Assembly (NCBI RefSeq): GCF_002777255.1
Contig: NZ_CP017634.1
Location: 2,864,903-2,928,902 of the forward strand
DNA length: 64,000 bases
Direction: 5' to 3'
Source: Candidatus Formimonas warabiya
GTDB taxonomy: Bacteria; Bacillota; Dehalobacteriia; Dehalobacteriales; Dehalobacteriaceae
The number at the start of each line of letters is the position of its first letter. Positions within the stretch are counted from its first letter, which is position 1. Below are positions 17,956-27,600 of the stretch, one piece after another. The notes beneath the pieces were generated by a model that worked only from the letters and a program-made list of their open reading frames with translations, was not told the DNA's origin and searched no databases. The position numbers were made by a program, and so were the translations under genes.

Positions 17956-18942
17956 TTATACCTCCTTGGCATAGAGATGGCAGGCGATCATGTGCGCACC
18001 AAAAAAATGGGGCTCAGGTTGCTTCTGTGTGCAGATCTTCCTGCATGATTTACAGCGGGGATGGAATTTGCACCCGTCCGGCAGATTGGTCGGGTCGGGC
18101 ATCAATCCGTCTATGGGGCTTAACCTGGGCGTCTCGATCTCAAGATCAGGGATGGAGCCAAAAAGGCCCAGGGTGTAGGGGTGATGCTGCTTCCCTTCAA
18201 ATATATCTTGTACCGTCCCTTTTTCCACAATCTCTCCCGCATACATGATCGCTACTTTGTCGCAGGTCTCCGCCACTACGCCCAGGTCGTGGGTAATCAT
18301 AATCATGGAAGTATTCAGTTTTTCTTTTAACTCAGCCATTAAAGCCAGCACCTGGGCCTGAATGGTCACGTCCAGGGCGGTAGTGGGCTCATCGGCAATC
18401 AGTAGTTCCGGGTTGCACGCCAAGGCGATGGCGATCACCACCCGCTGTTTCATGCCCCCGGAAAACTGGTGGGGAAACTCCCCTTTTCTCCTGGGCTGGA
18501 TCCCCACCAGGGTAAGCAGTTCATCCACCCGGGCCTCCAGCTCCTTTTTATTCTTTTTATCATGATTGTGGATCTCCAGGGATTCTCTGATCTGCTCCCC
18601 TACCGTAACGATAGGATTGAGGGATGTCATGGGATCCTGGAAAATCATAGACATTCTGGCCCCCCGCGTCAGTCTCATTTCGTTTTTGGATTTTTTTAAG
18701 AGGTTCTCTCCTTTAAAGAATATCTCGCCTTCGGAAATGCTTCCGGTCCGCTCCGGAAGAAGCTGCATGACCGCCAGGGCAGTTGTGGTCTTTCCTGCTC
18801 CGGTTTCACCGACCAGTCCGATCGTCTCCTTCGTGCCGATCTCGAAATTGATTCTATTGACCGCATGCACAATGGCTTCATCGGTTTTATAAATTACACT
18901 GAGGTTTTTTATCTCTAAAAGCTTGTCATCCATCCTATCCAC
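17956..18942 (-). CDS. Dipeptide/oligopeptide ABC transporter ATPase (DppD type)
   Basis: A 328-aa ABC ATPase with Walker [10 protein letters not shown], signature [16 protein letters not shown], Walker [13 protein letters not shown] and H-loop THDLGV, plus the C-terminal Cys-containing oligopeptide-transporter domain ([12 protein letters not shown]). It is the second ATPase of the heteromeric transporter, directly downstream of the DppC-type permease (1 nt gap). Confidence 0.93.
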   Translation of the reverse strand: MDRMDDKLLEIKNLSVIYKTDEAIVHAVNRINFEIGTKETIGLVGETGAGKTTTALAVMQLLPERTGSISEGEIFFKGENLLKKSKNEMRLTRGARMSMIFQDPMTSLNPIVTVGEQIRESLEIHNHDKKNKKELEARVDELLTLVGIQPRRKGEFPHQFSGGMKQRVVIAIALACNPELLIADEPTTALDVTIQAQVLALMAELKEKLNTSMIMITHDLGVVAETCDKVAIMYAGEIVEKGTVQDIFEGKQHHPYTLGLFGSIPDLEIETPRLSPIDGLMPDPTNLPDGCKFHPRCKSCRKICTQKQPEPHFFGAHMIACHLYAKEV

Positions 18943-18943
18943 C

Positions 18944-19840
18944 TCAATCCTTTAGTCTGGGGTCCAGGGCGTCTCTCAGCCCGTCGCCCATCAGGTTAAT
19001 GGAAAGCGCGGTCAAAACAATGGCCATGCCGGGAAATATGACGAGATGAGGTGAATAGAGCATATAGTCTTTGCCCTCGGAAAGCATGGAGCCCCATTCA
19101 GGAGTGGGGGGCTGGATGCCCATGCCCAGAAAGCTCATGGCCGCTGCCCAAATGATCATGCTGCCCACCGACATGGTGGTCTGCACAATCACGGGACCGA
19201 TAGCATTGGGCAGAATATGCTTTAGGATAATATACCGGTCCGGAGTGCCGCATGCTTTGGCCGCTTCAATGAAATCCTGCCCGGTCACCGTTAATATCGC
19301 CGAACGGATCACCCGGGTATAGTAGGGAACCATGGACAGCATCAAGGCAATCAATACATTCACCAGTCCCGGTCCCAGTGCCGCCACTATGGCCAGGGCC
19401 ATCAGCATGAAGGGAATACACATAATCGTGTCCATCACCCGGCCGATGATCATATCAATGATCCCGCCGTAGTATCCCGCCGCTGCACCAAAGAGGCCGC
19501 CCAGGGAAATGCCTACAATCACGGCGCCGATGCCCATAATCAGGGAGTTGCGCGTGCCGTGGATAATGCGGGCAAACATATCCCGGCCAAATACGTCGGT
19601 ACCGAACCAGTGGTCCGCCGAGGGAGGCTGCAGACGGATGGCAATGTCCTGCTTCAATGCTGCCTGGTAGGGCACAATCAGGTCGGCGAAAATGGTGCAA
19701 AACAGGATCACAGCAAATATGGTCAGACCGAACATGGCAATCTTGTTCCTTTTCATCCGCTTCCAGATTTCCCTGAACCTGCTTTTTTTCTTATACTTTT
19801 TCGTGATGGGAATGGTCGTAATTTCAGCTATACTATTCAT
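18944..19840 (-). CDS. Peptide ABC transporter permease (DppC type)
   Basis: A 298-aa inner-membrane permease with an N-terminal cytoplasmic segment (OppC_N), about six TM helices and the EAAKACGTPDRYIILKHILP coupling motif facing the ATPases. The LGTDxxGRDxF-like GTDVFGRDMFARI segment after TM1 is typical of DppC/OppC. It follows the DppB-type permease by 21 nt. Confidence 0.93.
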   Translation of the reverse strand: MNSIAEITTIPITKKYKKKSRFREIWKRMKRNKIAMFGLTIFAVILFCTIFADLIVPYQAALKQDIAIRLQPPSADHWFGTDVFGRDMFARIIHGTRNSLIMGIGAVIVGISLGGLFGAAAGYYGGIIDMIIGRVMDTIMCIPFMLMALAIVAALGPGLVNVLIALMLSMVPYYTRVIRSAILTVTGQDFIEAAKACGTPDRYIILKHILPNAIGPVIVQTTMSVGSMIIWAAAMSFLGMGIQPPTPEWGSMLSEGKDYMLYSPHLVIFPGMAIVLTALSINLMGDGLRDALDPRLKD

Positions 19841-19861
19841 TTCGACTTTTCCTCCCTCCGT

Positions 19862-20794
19862 CTAACCTTTTTGATAGCGCGCCCGGATGCGGGGATCGAT
19901 ATAGGCATAAAGAATATCCACAAGCAGCATCACCATCATGAAGAAAAAGGCCAGAAACAAAGCACAGCCCGTCACCTGAGGGACATCTTTCATCCTGATG
20001 GCATCGATGATCAATTTACCCACTCCATTGATGGAGAAGACGGTTTCAATCACCACCGCGCCTCCTAAAAGCCATCCGAACTCCATCCCCGCCACTGTGA
20101 CCACCGGCAGCAAGGCATTTTTCAGGGCATGATGGATGATCACTTTCCCTTCCGTCTGTCCTTTCGCCCGGGCGGTGCGCACATAGTCCTGTCGCTGGGT
20201 CTCCAGCATCGTGGTCCGGGTCATGCGTAAGAGGGATGCCGCGACCGGGATGGCCAGGGTAAGTGCCGGCAGGATATAGCCCTGCCACTTGTCCACACCG
20301 TTGGAGGGAAGCCAGCCAAGATTCAGGGAGAAAAACAGGATCGCCAGCAATCCAAACCAGAATTGGGGCATCGAGGCCATAAACATGGCGGCGGAAGTGC
20401 CCAAGATATCAAAAATGCTATATTGCCTGATCGCTGAGACAATTCCCAGGGGAACACCAATCAAAATGGACAGCAGGATCGCCATCGTTGCCAGCTTCAC
20501 AGTGGTGGGAAAACGGGAAACGATTGTTTCAAACACCGACCTATTCGTCGTGTATGATTTTCCCATGTCTCCCTGAACAAGCTTGACTACATAATCCCCG
20601 TATCGAATAAGGAACGGTCGGTCAAGCCCGAGTTCGTGATTCAGCTTGGCTATTGCAGCCGGTGTCGCTTGCTGCCCCAGGATCACCTGAGCCGGATTTC
20701 CGGGAGTTAAATTCATGGTGCCAAAGACGATAAAAATAATCGCCAGCAAAGTAGGTACTAAAATCATGATTCTTTTTAAAATATATTTACCCAT
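19862..20794 (-). CDS. Peptide ABC transporter permease (DppB type)
   Basis: A 310-aa integral membrane protein with the standard DppB layout: first TM, the LTPGNPAQVILG and LGLDRPFLIRYGDYV segments in the first external loop, five further helices, and the coupling loop DYVRTARAKGQTEGKVIIHH. It is the first transporter gene, starting about 60 nt after the dipeptidase. Confidence 0.93.
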   Translation of the reverse strand: MGKYILKRIMILVPTLLAIIFIVFGTMNLTPGNPAQVILGQQATPAAIAKLNHELGLDRPFLIRYGDYVVKLVQGDMGKSYTTNRSVFETIVSRFPTTVKLATMAILLSILIGVPLGIVSAIRQYSIFDILGTSAAMFMASMPQFWFGLLAILFFSLNLGWLPSNGVDKWQGYILPALTLAIPVAASLLRMTRTTMLETQRQDYVRTARAKGQTEGKVIIHHALKNALLPVVTVAGMEFGWLLGGAVVIETVFSINGVGKLIIDAIRMKDVPQVTGCALFLAFFFMMVMLLVDILYAYIDPRIRARYQKG

Positions 20795-20857
20795 TTGCCT
20801 GCTCCTTTCGTAATCTGGCAGTTACCCTTGATGATGGCCTTTGCATTTCCGGACCTC

Positions 20858-21841
20858 TCACGGCAAGACATTGTTTAGGATCCGCAAAAAGTTTTCGCCA
20901 AGTATTTTTTTGATGGTTGTTTCATCATAACCCCGCTGTACCAATTCTTTGGTAATTGACGGGATCTTGCCAGCCTCCTCCAAACCCGGCGTCCCCGGAT
21001 AAACACTGTAAGGAAGATAGCCGTTAAAATCCAGACCAAGACCCACATGATCATTTCCGGCAAAATTGATCATGTACTCCAAGTGCTCTAAGCAAGTAGC
21101 CAGAGAGTGCCGGTCATGATCGGCCGTAAACATAGAATTCAGGCCGATCACCCCGCCGGTATCAACGATGGCCTTGATCTGGTCATCCGTCAAGTTTCTG
21201 GGATGATTATAAAGCGCCCTCGCGTTGGAGTGGGATGCGATCACCGGTTTGACGGCAATATCCATAATATCCCAGAATCCTTCTTCATTTAAATGGGACA
21301 CATCAATGATCATGCCTAATCGTTCCATCTCGCGAATTGCCTGCTTGCCTAAAGTACTCAGCCCGCCTGTATCCGCGCATCCTGAGGCAAAATAGTTCCG
21401 TCTGTTCCAGGTTAGCATGGCACTGCGCACGCCCAGTCGGTAAAACAGCGGTAATAAGATTAAATCTTTGCCCAGGGGTTCTAACCCTTCCAAGGAAAGC
21501 ACCATACCAATTTTTTTTTGCGCGATCACTTCCTCCAGGTCACTTTTTGTACAAATCAGTTTACCTTCACTTTTTTCTAATTGCTCAATTAAATCCTCCA
21601 GTTGAAGCAGTACCTGTCTCAGCGATCCTTCGGGAACAATCTCCGCAAACATGTTGGCAAAAACAATGTTGACATTTCCCTGATTAAGCATGGGAAAATG
21701 TTTCACCCTCAACGTATCTGCCCCCTCATCACCCTTGAACTTATTTACTTCAAGGTTGCGGGTACAGAGCAGATCGAAAGGAATATCGGTATGTCCGTCA
21801 ATAACGAGTGCCTTGTTATGAATCTCCAGATAATCTTTCAT
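20858..21841 (-). CDS. Membrane-dipeptidase family (M19) metallopeptidase
   Basis: About 327 aa. The start is set at MKDYLEIHN (ATG at 21841) because GGAGG lies 8 nt upstream. Renal-dipeptidase (M19) motifs: VIDGHTDIP (metal-binding HxD), SLEGLEPLG (bridging Glu), IDVSHLNEEGFWDI (His ligand) and VIASHSNARALYNHPRNLTDDQI (His ligand and substrate region). The enzyme hydrolyses dipeptides with two zinc ions. Without a signal peptide it acts in the cytoplasm on imported substrate. It is co-transcribed with the peptide transporter and the MttB-like methyltransferase, suggesting hydrolysis of an imported dipeptide or amide before or after demethylation. Confidence 0.92.
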   Translation of the reverse strand: MKDYLEIHNKALVIDGHTDIPFDLLCTRNLEVNKFKGDEGADTLRVKHFPMLNQGNVNIVFANMFAEIVPEGSLRQVLLQLEDLIEQLEKSEGKLICTKSDLEEVIAQKKIGMVLSLEGLEPLGKDLILLPLFYRLGVRSAMLTWNRRNYFASGCADTGGLSTLGKQAIREMERLGMIIDVSHLNEEGFWDIMDIAVKPVIASHSNARALYNHPRNLTDDQIKAIVDTGGVIGLNSMFTADHDRHSLATCLEHLEYMINFAGNDHVGLGLDFNGYLPYSVYPGTPGLEEAGKIPSITKELVQRGYDETTIKKILGENFLRILNNVLP

Positions 21842-21910
21842 GTAAGCTTCCTCCATCCAAATAGGCGTCATCCTGTGCTCATGTCCCATGTTAACGCTAA
21901 CCTTTGTTGA

Positions 21911-23380
21911 TTAAGTATTACGCTTCTTCCGCTCCCCCATTTTAGCTTCGGCTTCCGCTACAATCTCGTTGATGATCCTGGATTGGGCATCCGTAAGATA
22001 CGTTACTTTCTGCCGGTTCAGAATCTCCTTCACCCGCTCACGGGCTCTGTCCCGGACTGATTTAGATCCGGTTGCGGCCCACTCCTCATAAGTAAGACTG
22101 TTTCCCAGCCCCGAGCCATAATGATAAACCTCGTTACTGCGAATGTACTTAAAAGTGTGCTCATGATTCAAGAAGCTTCCCCCATTCATCACCTGATCAA
22201 TTACATCTGCGGCAATCGTATCGCCATTGAAAGCCAAGTCCCGGCCGGCATATTTTAGCAGCTTAAGAATTTCGCTATCGATCATAATCTGCTCATAACT
22301 GGTGGTTAGCACATTATTTAAAGATCCTGCTCCCGTCAGCCAGTCCGTATCTGTTAGTACCGGCAGTAAACTATTCATCGCTTTTTCATACCCGCACGAA
22401 GCATCTGTTAAAATTGAACTGGTACCAAGCCCGCACACATCTGACTCCATTCCATAGAAATGGGCTAATTCTACCGCACAGGCCCCGGCCAAACCATTGT
22501 TAATATTTCCGTGGGCATTAAGCCCTGTACTCATATTGGGATAGAGCGCCCGAGCGGTATAAATAACCGGAACATCCGGGTTAATCAAACGGGCGATGAG
22601 GGAGAATCCTATAATCTCAGCATTTTGCTGTGTTAATGTTCCGGCCATCGTAACCGGTGAAGTTAGGCCTGGGATGGGACAAGTACAGGCGAGTATGGGG
22701 ATCTTTGCTTTCGCAGCAACAGCAATAGCATCGCATACATCCTGCGGAAAAGTGAGCGGACTGATGGGGCACATGAGCAGTGCGCACAAAGGTTTGGCCT
22801 GCAATTCCGCCTCGCCCCCGGCCACCGCGGCTAAGATATCTATCATGCACCTGGTATCATATTCCCCAATAACTCCCTGTATCAGGGGTTTATCCGTATT
22901 CCCCAATGCTATCTCCAGCATCCGTATTTCTGCCATTTCCTGAGGGATCTCTTGAGGAACCAACATAGGCAATACTGCGTTGTATTCTTCCAGTGCATCA
23001 AGCAACCGTGTTGTTTCTACCAGATCATTCATGGTGCATTTACGTTGATTTCCCGTTTCAAGATCAAGAATGTTACTGACATAACTAAAATTATGGCTCA
23101 GAAACCCTTGTCCTTTCTTCCTTGTGATGCATTTCCCCGACCGCGTATAAAGCTCCATCCTTGGCACAGGTAAACTGATCATTTTTTGGATCAGGGATTT
23201 CGGAATCCTTACCACCTCTCCTCTGACCTGACAGCCATGATCAGCCATGATACTTCTGATATGTACGGATTTAACTACCATGCCCGTATGTGACAGGATT
23301 CTAACGGTAGCCTCATGAATTGCATTGACGGCTTCTCTACTCAGAATTTTTAAGCTACGTGCTGTATCAAAAACGGTCAC
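21911..23380 (-). CDS. MttB-superfamily (non-Pyl) methyltransferase
   Basis: About 489 aa, with start at the GTG at 23380 (VTVFDTARSLK), which follows GAGGGGG; an upstream in-frame ATG lacks a ribosome site. It belongs to the trimethylamine:corrinoid methyltransferase superfamily, recognisable by IHEATVRILSHTGMVV near the N-terminus, ACTCPIPGLTSPVTMAGTL in the barrel, NINNGLAGACAVELAHFYG and the C-terminal LNHEHTFKYIRSNE. No in-frame amber codon interrupts it, so it is of the non-pyrrolysine type, members of which demethylate glycine betaine, proline betaine, carnitine or related quaternary amines onto a corrinoid protein. No corrinoid protein, activator or acceptor methyltransferase is in the window. 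First gene of the block, so probably the catabolic core; substrate unknown. Confidence 0.88.
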   Translation of the reverse strand: MTVFDTARSLKILSREAVNAIHEATVRILSHTGMVVKSVHIRSIMADHGCQVRGEVVRIPKSLIQKMISLPVPRMELYTRSGKCITRKKGQGFLSHNFSYVSNILDLETGNQRKCTMNDLVETTRLLDALEEYNAVLPMLVPQEIPQEMAEIRMLEIALGNTDKPLIQGVIGEYDTRCMIDILAAVAGGEAELQAKPLCALLMCPISPLTFPQDVCDAIAVAAKAKIPILACTCPIPGLTSPVTMAGTLTQQNAEIIGFSLIARLINPDVPVIYTARALYPNMSTGLNAHGNINNGLAGACAVELAHFYGMESDVCGLGTSSILTDASCGYEKAMNSLLPVLTDTDWLTGAGSLNNVLTTSYEQIMIDSEILKLLKYAGRDLAFNGDTIAADVIDQVMNGGSFLNHEHTFKYIRSNEVYHYGSGLGNSLTYEEWAATGSKSVRDRARERVKEILNRQKVTYLTDAQSRIINEIVAEAEAKMGERKKRNT

Positions 23381-23497
23381 TCGAATCCCCCTCTTTTTAA
23401 AAAGCAAATTTTTTAAAAGCTCTCAAACCTGTTTCCTCAGTACATAACATGGCTCTGATAGGAGCATCCGGCAATGATTCCTTCCAAAACAGATAAT

Positions 23498-23529
23498 TTT
23501 CCTGTCATTGCTTAATATTTTTCTACTAA
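23498..23529 (-). promoter_or_regulatory. Shared upstream element, methyltransferase copy
   Basis: TTTCCTGTCATT and TTTTTCTAC separated by 8 nt, about 120-150 nt upstream of the methyltransferase start. The same two words lie without the spacer at 15148-15169 before the symporter. AT-rich sequence around 23530-23590 probably contains the promoter, but I cannot fix a clear -35/-10 pair. Confidence 0.4.
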
Positions 23530-23730
23530 TTTGAGCAATTGTTTTTTATTAGGATATATTATTTCGTATTTGTTATAACATTTTCTCATATGATTAACTT
23601 ATTCCAATAGTACCACATCATTTTTTGAACTTCAATAGGTCTTTTTTCTTTCCATGTAAGGAACCGGCCTTTCCTCAATGACATGCCGCACGAATTAAGA
23701 ATTGTTGTGCAATCCTGCCGGTAAAAGACA

Positions 23731-23764
23731 ACAAAAAAACCAGGAAAACATGGGATTTTCCTGG
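23731..23764 (-). terminator. Minus-strand terminator without an obvious gene
   Basis: CCAGGAAAA (23740-23748) pairs with TTTTCCTGG (23756-23764), followed on the minus strand by a seven-T run (23732-23738). A strong intrinsic terminator, yet no minus-strand gene lies immediately upstream (23765-24600 holds only a plus-strand relic). It may belong to a lost gene or to a short untranslated RNA. Confidence 0.65.
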
Positions 23765-23905
23765 TTGAACATGTCAGAAGCAGAAACAGATGGTATTCCC
23801 TTGGTATATACATACAAATACCGGGGGATTTATGCCGGATAAAGCAACCCGGTAATTAGCTTTGTGTTTCCGCGGGCACATTCTTCAAAGCAGCTCTCAC
23901 CGTGA

Positions 23906-24366
23906 AAAGCCATCGGAAGGACTCAGTTTAAAAGCGCCGCCGTACTTCCGAGGGGTGCGCTGGTTAACAAGGCTAAAAAAGCGGCAGGATTTAAGGTAGT
24001 GGCACAACGCAGTGAAGCTGCAGGGACATTGTATATTTTGCCGGCAGGTACTGCCAATAATATCGGAAATGTCACAGCAGCTGTTATCAGCAGTGGGGCA
24101 TCTGCGGGAGCATTTGCGGATACGACGATAACAATCTCAGCCAATCATACCGGTGTGATAGACGCAACTCCATACCAGGTATATGCGGTAGATGAAGCAG
24201 GAAAGTTCCTGCCCATATCAGACATAGCATTTACAGCCGACCTGACAACCCCCATCGAAAATTGCACATCTCTGGCCTTTGATGGTTTGGACGACTATGT
24301 GGCGATCTCCGACAATGATGATACCCTTTCTGCTTTTACAATCGAGACTTGGGTTAAGTGGGAAGT
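23906..24366 (+). pseudogene. Relic of a large LamG-type surface protein
   Basis: An open frame without its own start (the previous in-frame codon is TGA at 23903) encodes a Ser/Ala-rich secreted-type segment followed by a concanavalin/LamG-like motif: LAFDGLDDYVAISDNDD then FTIETWVKW. This is typical of the start of LamG_3 domains in large surface proteins. After about 24366 the sequence loses resemblance and passes through a short direct repeat (TCCTATGATATCC twice) to a stop at 24509. Both ends appear truncated. The nearby SLH protein may have belonged to the same surface set. Confidence 0.65.
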
Positions 24367-24604
24367 GAGTTCTCCTATGATATCCAGTTTATCCTATGAT
24401 ATCCGTTTTTTGGCGACCATTGATACCCTGGATGCAGATCTTAGTCGGATAATTATGCTATTAATTCGAGCATATCTGTTTTATTTCCTTATTTATTGGG
24501 AAAATTTTTGAATTTTCGTAAGTTTTTAATTGGAGTTTTTCCCTTCAACTGCATAATTTCTGTTATCTATGGATTCAGTCTTGCTGCAAGGCCATCCAAA
24601 ATAT

Positions 24605-24638
24605 ACCCCCTTGGGCTTCAGATGTGCCGCAAGGGGGT
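24605..24638 (-). terminator. Terminator of the giant SLH gene
   Basis: ACCCCCTTG (24605-24613) pairs with CAAGGGGGT (24630-24638). On the minus strand it is followed by ATATTTT. It lies about 35 nt beyond the stop at 24671. Confidence 0.75.
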
Positions 24639-24670
24639 TTGCGTTTAAAAAGAATATTTATAATGTTGCT

Positions 24671-27600
24671 CTAAATAAGGCCGGCCTTTTTCAGCATTCT
24701 CTCGATTAAGGCGGCTACCTCGGCGCGGCTGATGTTGTCCTGAGATTTAATCCGGCCGTCGCTGCCCTGGACAATCCCGGCCTTAATACAACTGGCCACC
24801 GCATCCTGCGCCCAGTTGTCCACATTGCTGCCGTCACTGAAACGGGCCAAAACTTGAGCTGCTTCGCCGGAATTTAACTGGGTTTTTATGCCTGCTATCT
24901 GTGCAGCCTTCTCCATTATTGCCATGGCCTCTTCCCGGCTGATCTTGCGCCCGGGCTGGAATGTACCGTCGTCGTAACCGCTCAGCAATTTGTTCCCGTA
25001 GGCTATGGATACCGCATCATAGTACCAGGCGTCTTTGTTTACGTCTTTGAAGCTGGCCTGGCCGCTGCCCGGTCTCATCAGTCCCAAGCCCTTGACAATT
25101 ATGGTGGCAAATTCGGCCCGGCTGATGTCCCGGTCGGGTTCAAACTTGTCCTGGTTCACCCCGTCTATTACCAGACGTGAAGCCATGTCGTTGACGGCCG
25201 TTCTGGCCCAGTGTCCTTCCACATCAGCAAAGGTTTTGGGATTGTAGATTACCGAATAAGTACTGTTGGTTAAACTGTTGATTTTGGCGTAATATTTGCC
25301 GTCTATTTCTACTATGGTGGTTGGTACATGGGAGAAAGTTCCGTCATTGTTTAATACAATTCCGGTGGTAATCTTACCGGGGTCCACTCCCTCGGGTATG
25401 ACTATGGTCCTTTCCACATAACCGTTGAATTTGGATACTTCTACGCTCTTATCCCCGCTGGTGCAGGTTATGGTGAATTCCACCGGCTTAACCACCAACT
25501 GGTAGTTGTTTTTATTTACGGTGTCTTCCACTATCTTTACGGTATCTGCCGGCGGGGTGGCTATGCATATGTTTACGTTTATGTCTTTTAATTCTACTGT
25601 GCTTCCCAGCTGGTTATCAACTGCGGCGATATTAATCTGCGCTGCTGGCAGGGTGTAGGTGACCTGTCCGGTCTTGATTTCCAGTACGGCTTCTTTATCT
25701 TCCATGTTCTTTACGGTCTGCCCGTTTAACTGCCCTATCACCACATTGGCACTGCTGTTTACGGGTATGGTTACTACGGATTTATTGCCTTCACTGGCCA
25801 GCTTCTCGTTTACCTTGCTGTCATCCACCACTACGGTGGTTACGGTTCTATTATTTATGGTGGTGGTGGTGGCAGTGGCCGCGCTCTCGTTTACTCCGTT
25901 TACCTGGATGCTGACGGTGTTGCTGTCACTGCTGGTGCTGTCACTGCTGGTGCTGCCACTGCTGGTGCTGCCACCGGACTTGTGGGGGGTAGCGCTGGCT
26001 TCGTTGGAATTAGTGCTCTCTCCCTCGGAATCAATAGCCTTGACTATGAAGTAATAGATGGTTCCATTGGTTAACCCGCTGGCCTTATAACTGTATACGG
26101 AACCGGCCACTGTGGCCAGGGCTTCTCCATAGCTGCCCGAGGTGGTGCTTCGGTAAACGCTGTATGCTACGGTATCCGCCACCTCACTCCAGCTTAAATT
26201 TACGTAGCGGTTTCCGGCGGCAACGCTTAGCACCGGGGCTCCTCCTGACTTAGCCTGCGGGGTGGCCTTTACTTCATTGGAAGTGCTGCTGTCTCCTTCG
26301 CTGTCAAAACCTTTAACTATGAAGTAATAGGCGGTGCCGTTGGTCAGCCCGCTGACTTCGTAGCTGTATACGGAACCGGCCACTGTGGCCAGGGCTTCTC
26401 CATAGCTGCCCGAGGTGGTGGTCCGGTAGACGCTGTATGCTACTATGTTTTGGCTGCCGCTCCAATTCAGGGCTACTTCCTGGTCTCCGGCGGTGGCTCC
26501 GAGTGATATGCTGCCCAGGTTTTGGTTCCATTTGGCATACAGGGTTATATTGCCTGTTATGGCGGTGTTAAAGTCAAAGGCAGTGCTAAGGCTGCTGTCT
26601 GAGTACCAACCCATAAAGGTATAACCGGATTTTACCGGGTCCTGGGGTTCGCTGGCCCTGGTTCCTGATTCTATGTTCTGGCTGTTTATGCTTGAGCCGC
26701 CGTTACTGTCAAAGCTTACCGTGTAGGTCGGAGTATCGGCTGCCGCTCTGGTTACAATGATAGTGTAGGTCTTGCTGCTATTGTCCTGGGCGGTTACTTC
26801 TATGGTTATGGTGTTTTCTCCCACGCTAAGACTAATATCGCCGGAGGGGCTGCCGCTCACTACCGCGGTGCCGTTCACTTTTACCGTGGCGTGGCTTTCG
26901 TTGACGCTCGGGATTACACTCAGGCTGCTGACGCTGTTCCCCACGCTGGCCGTATAGCTGGTGGTGGCCGGGTCAAAGTCCGGGCTCAAGGTCCCTTCGC
27001 TCAAGCTCAGGCTGCTCAGGGTGACGTCCTCCGACTGGGCTGCCGCTCTGGTTACGGTTATAATGTAGGTGTTAGTGGTATTGTCCTGAGCTGTTACTTC
27101 TATGGTTATGGTGTTTTCGCCCACGTTGAGATTGACCAGGTCGCTAGCCTCCCCGCTCACTACCGCGGTGCCGTTCACTTTTACCGTGGCGTGGCTTTCG
27201 TTGACGCTCGGGGTTACACTCAGGCTGCTGACGCTGTTCCCCACGCTGGCCGTATAGCTGGTGGTGGCCGGGTCAAAGTCCGGGCTCAAGGTCCCTTCGC
27301 TCAAGCTCAGGCTGCTCAGGGTCGCATCACCCGACTGGGCCTCGGCTCTGGTTACCGTTATGGTATAGGTCTTCCTAGTATTGTCCTGGGCGGTTACTTC
27401 TATGGTTATGGTGTTTTCTCCCACGCTAAGACTAATATCACCGGAGGGGCTGCCGCTCACTACCGCAGTATCGTTCACTTTTACCGTGGCATGGCTTTCG
27501 TTGACGCTCGGGATTACGGTTATAGAATTTACGCTGTTGCCCACGCTGGCCGTATAGCCGGTGGTGGCCGGGTCAAAGTCCGGACTCAGGGTCCCTTCGC

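Noticed and set aside
21911..23380. Pyrrolysine-containing MttB
   Set aside because: The reading frame has no in-frame amber codon, so it belongs to the non-Pyl branch.
23586..23813. 75-codon minus-strand frame
   Set aside because: It spans the terminator hairpin at 23731-23764, has no ribosome site and its composition looks random.
23815..23905. c-di-GMP (GEMM-type) riboswitch beside the surface-protein relic
   Set aside because: A few words resemble the consensus on the minus strand, but the conserved tetraloop/receptor pair and stems could not be laid out.
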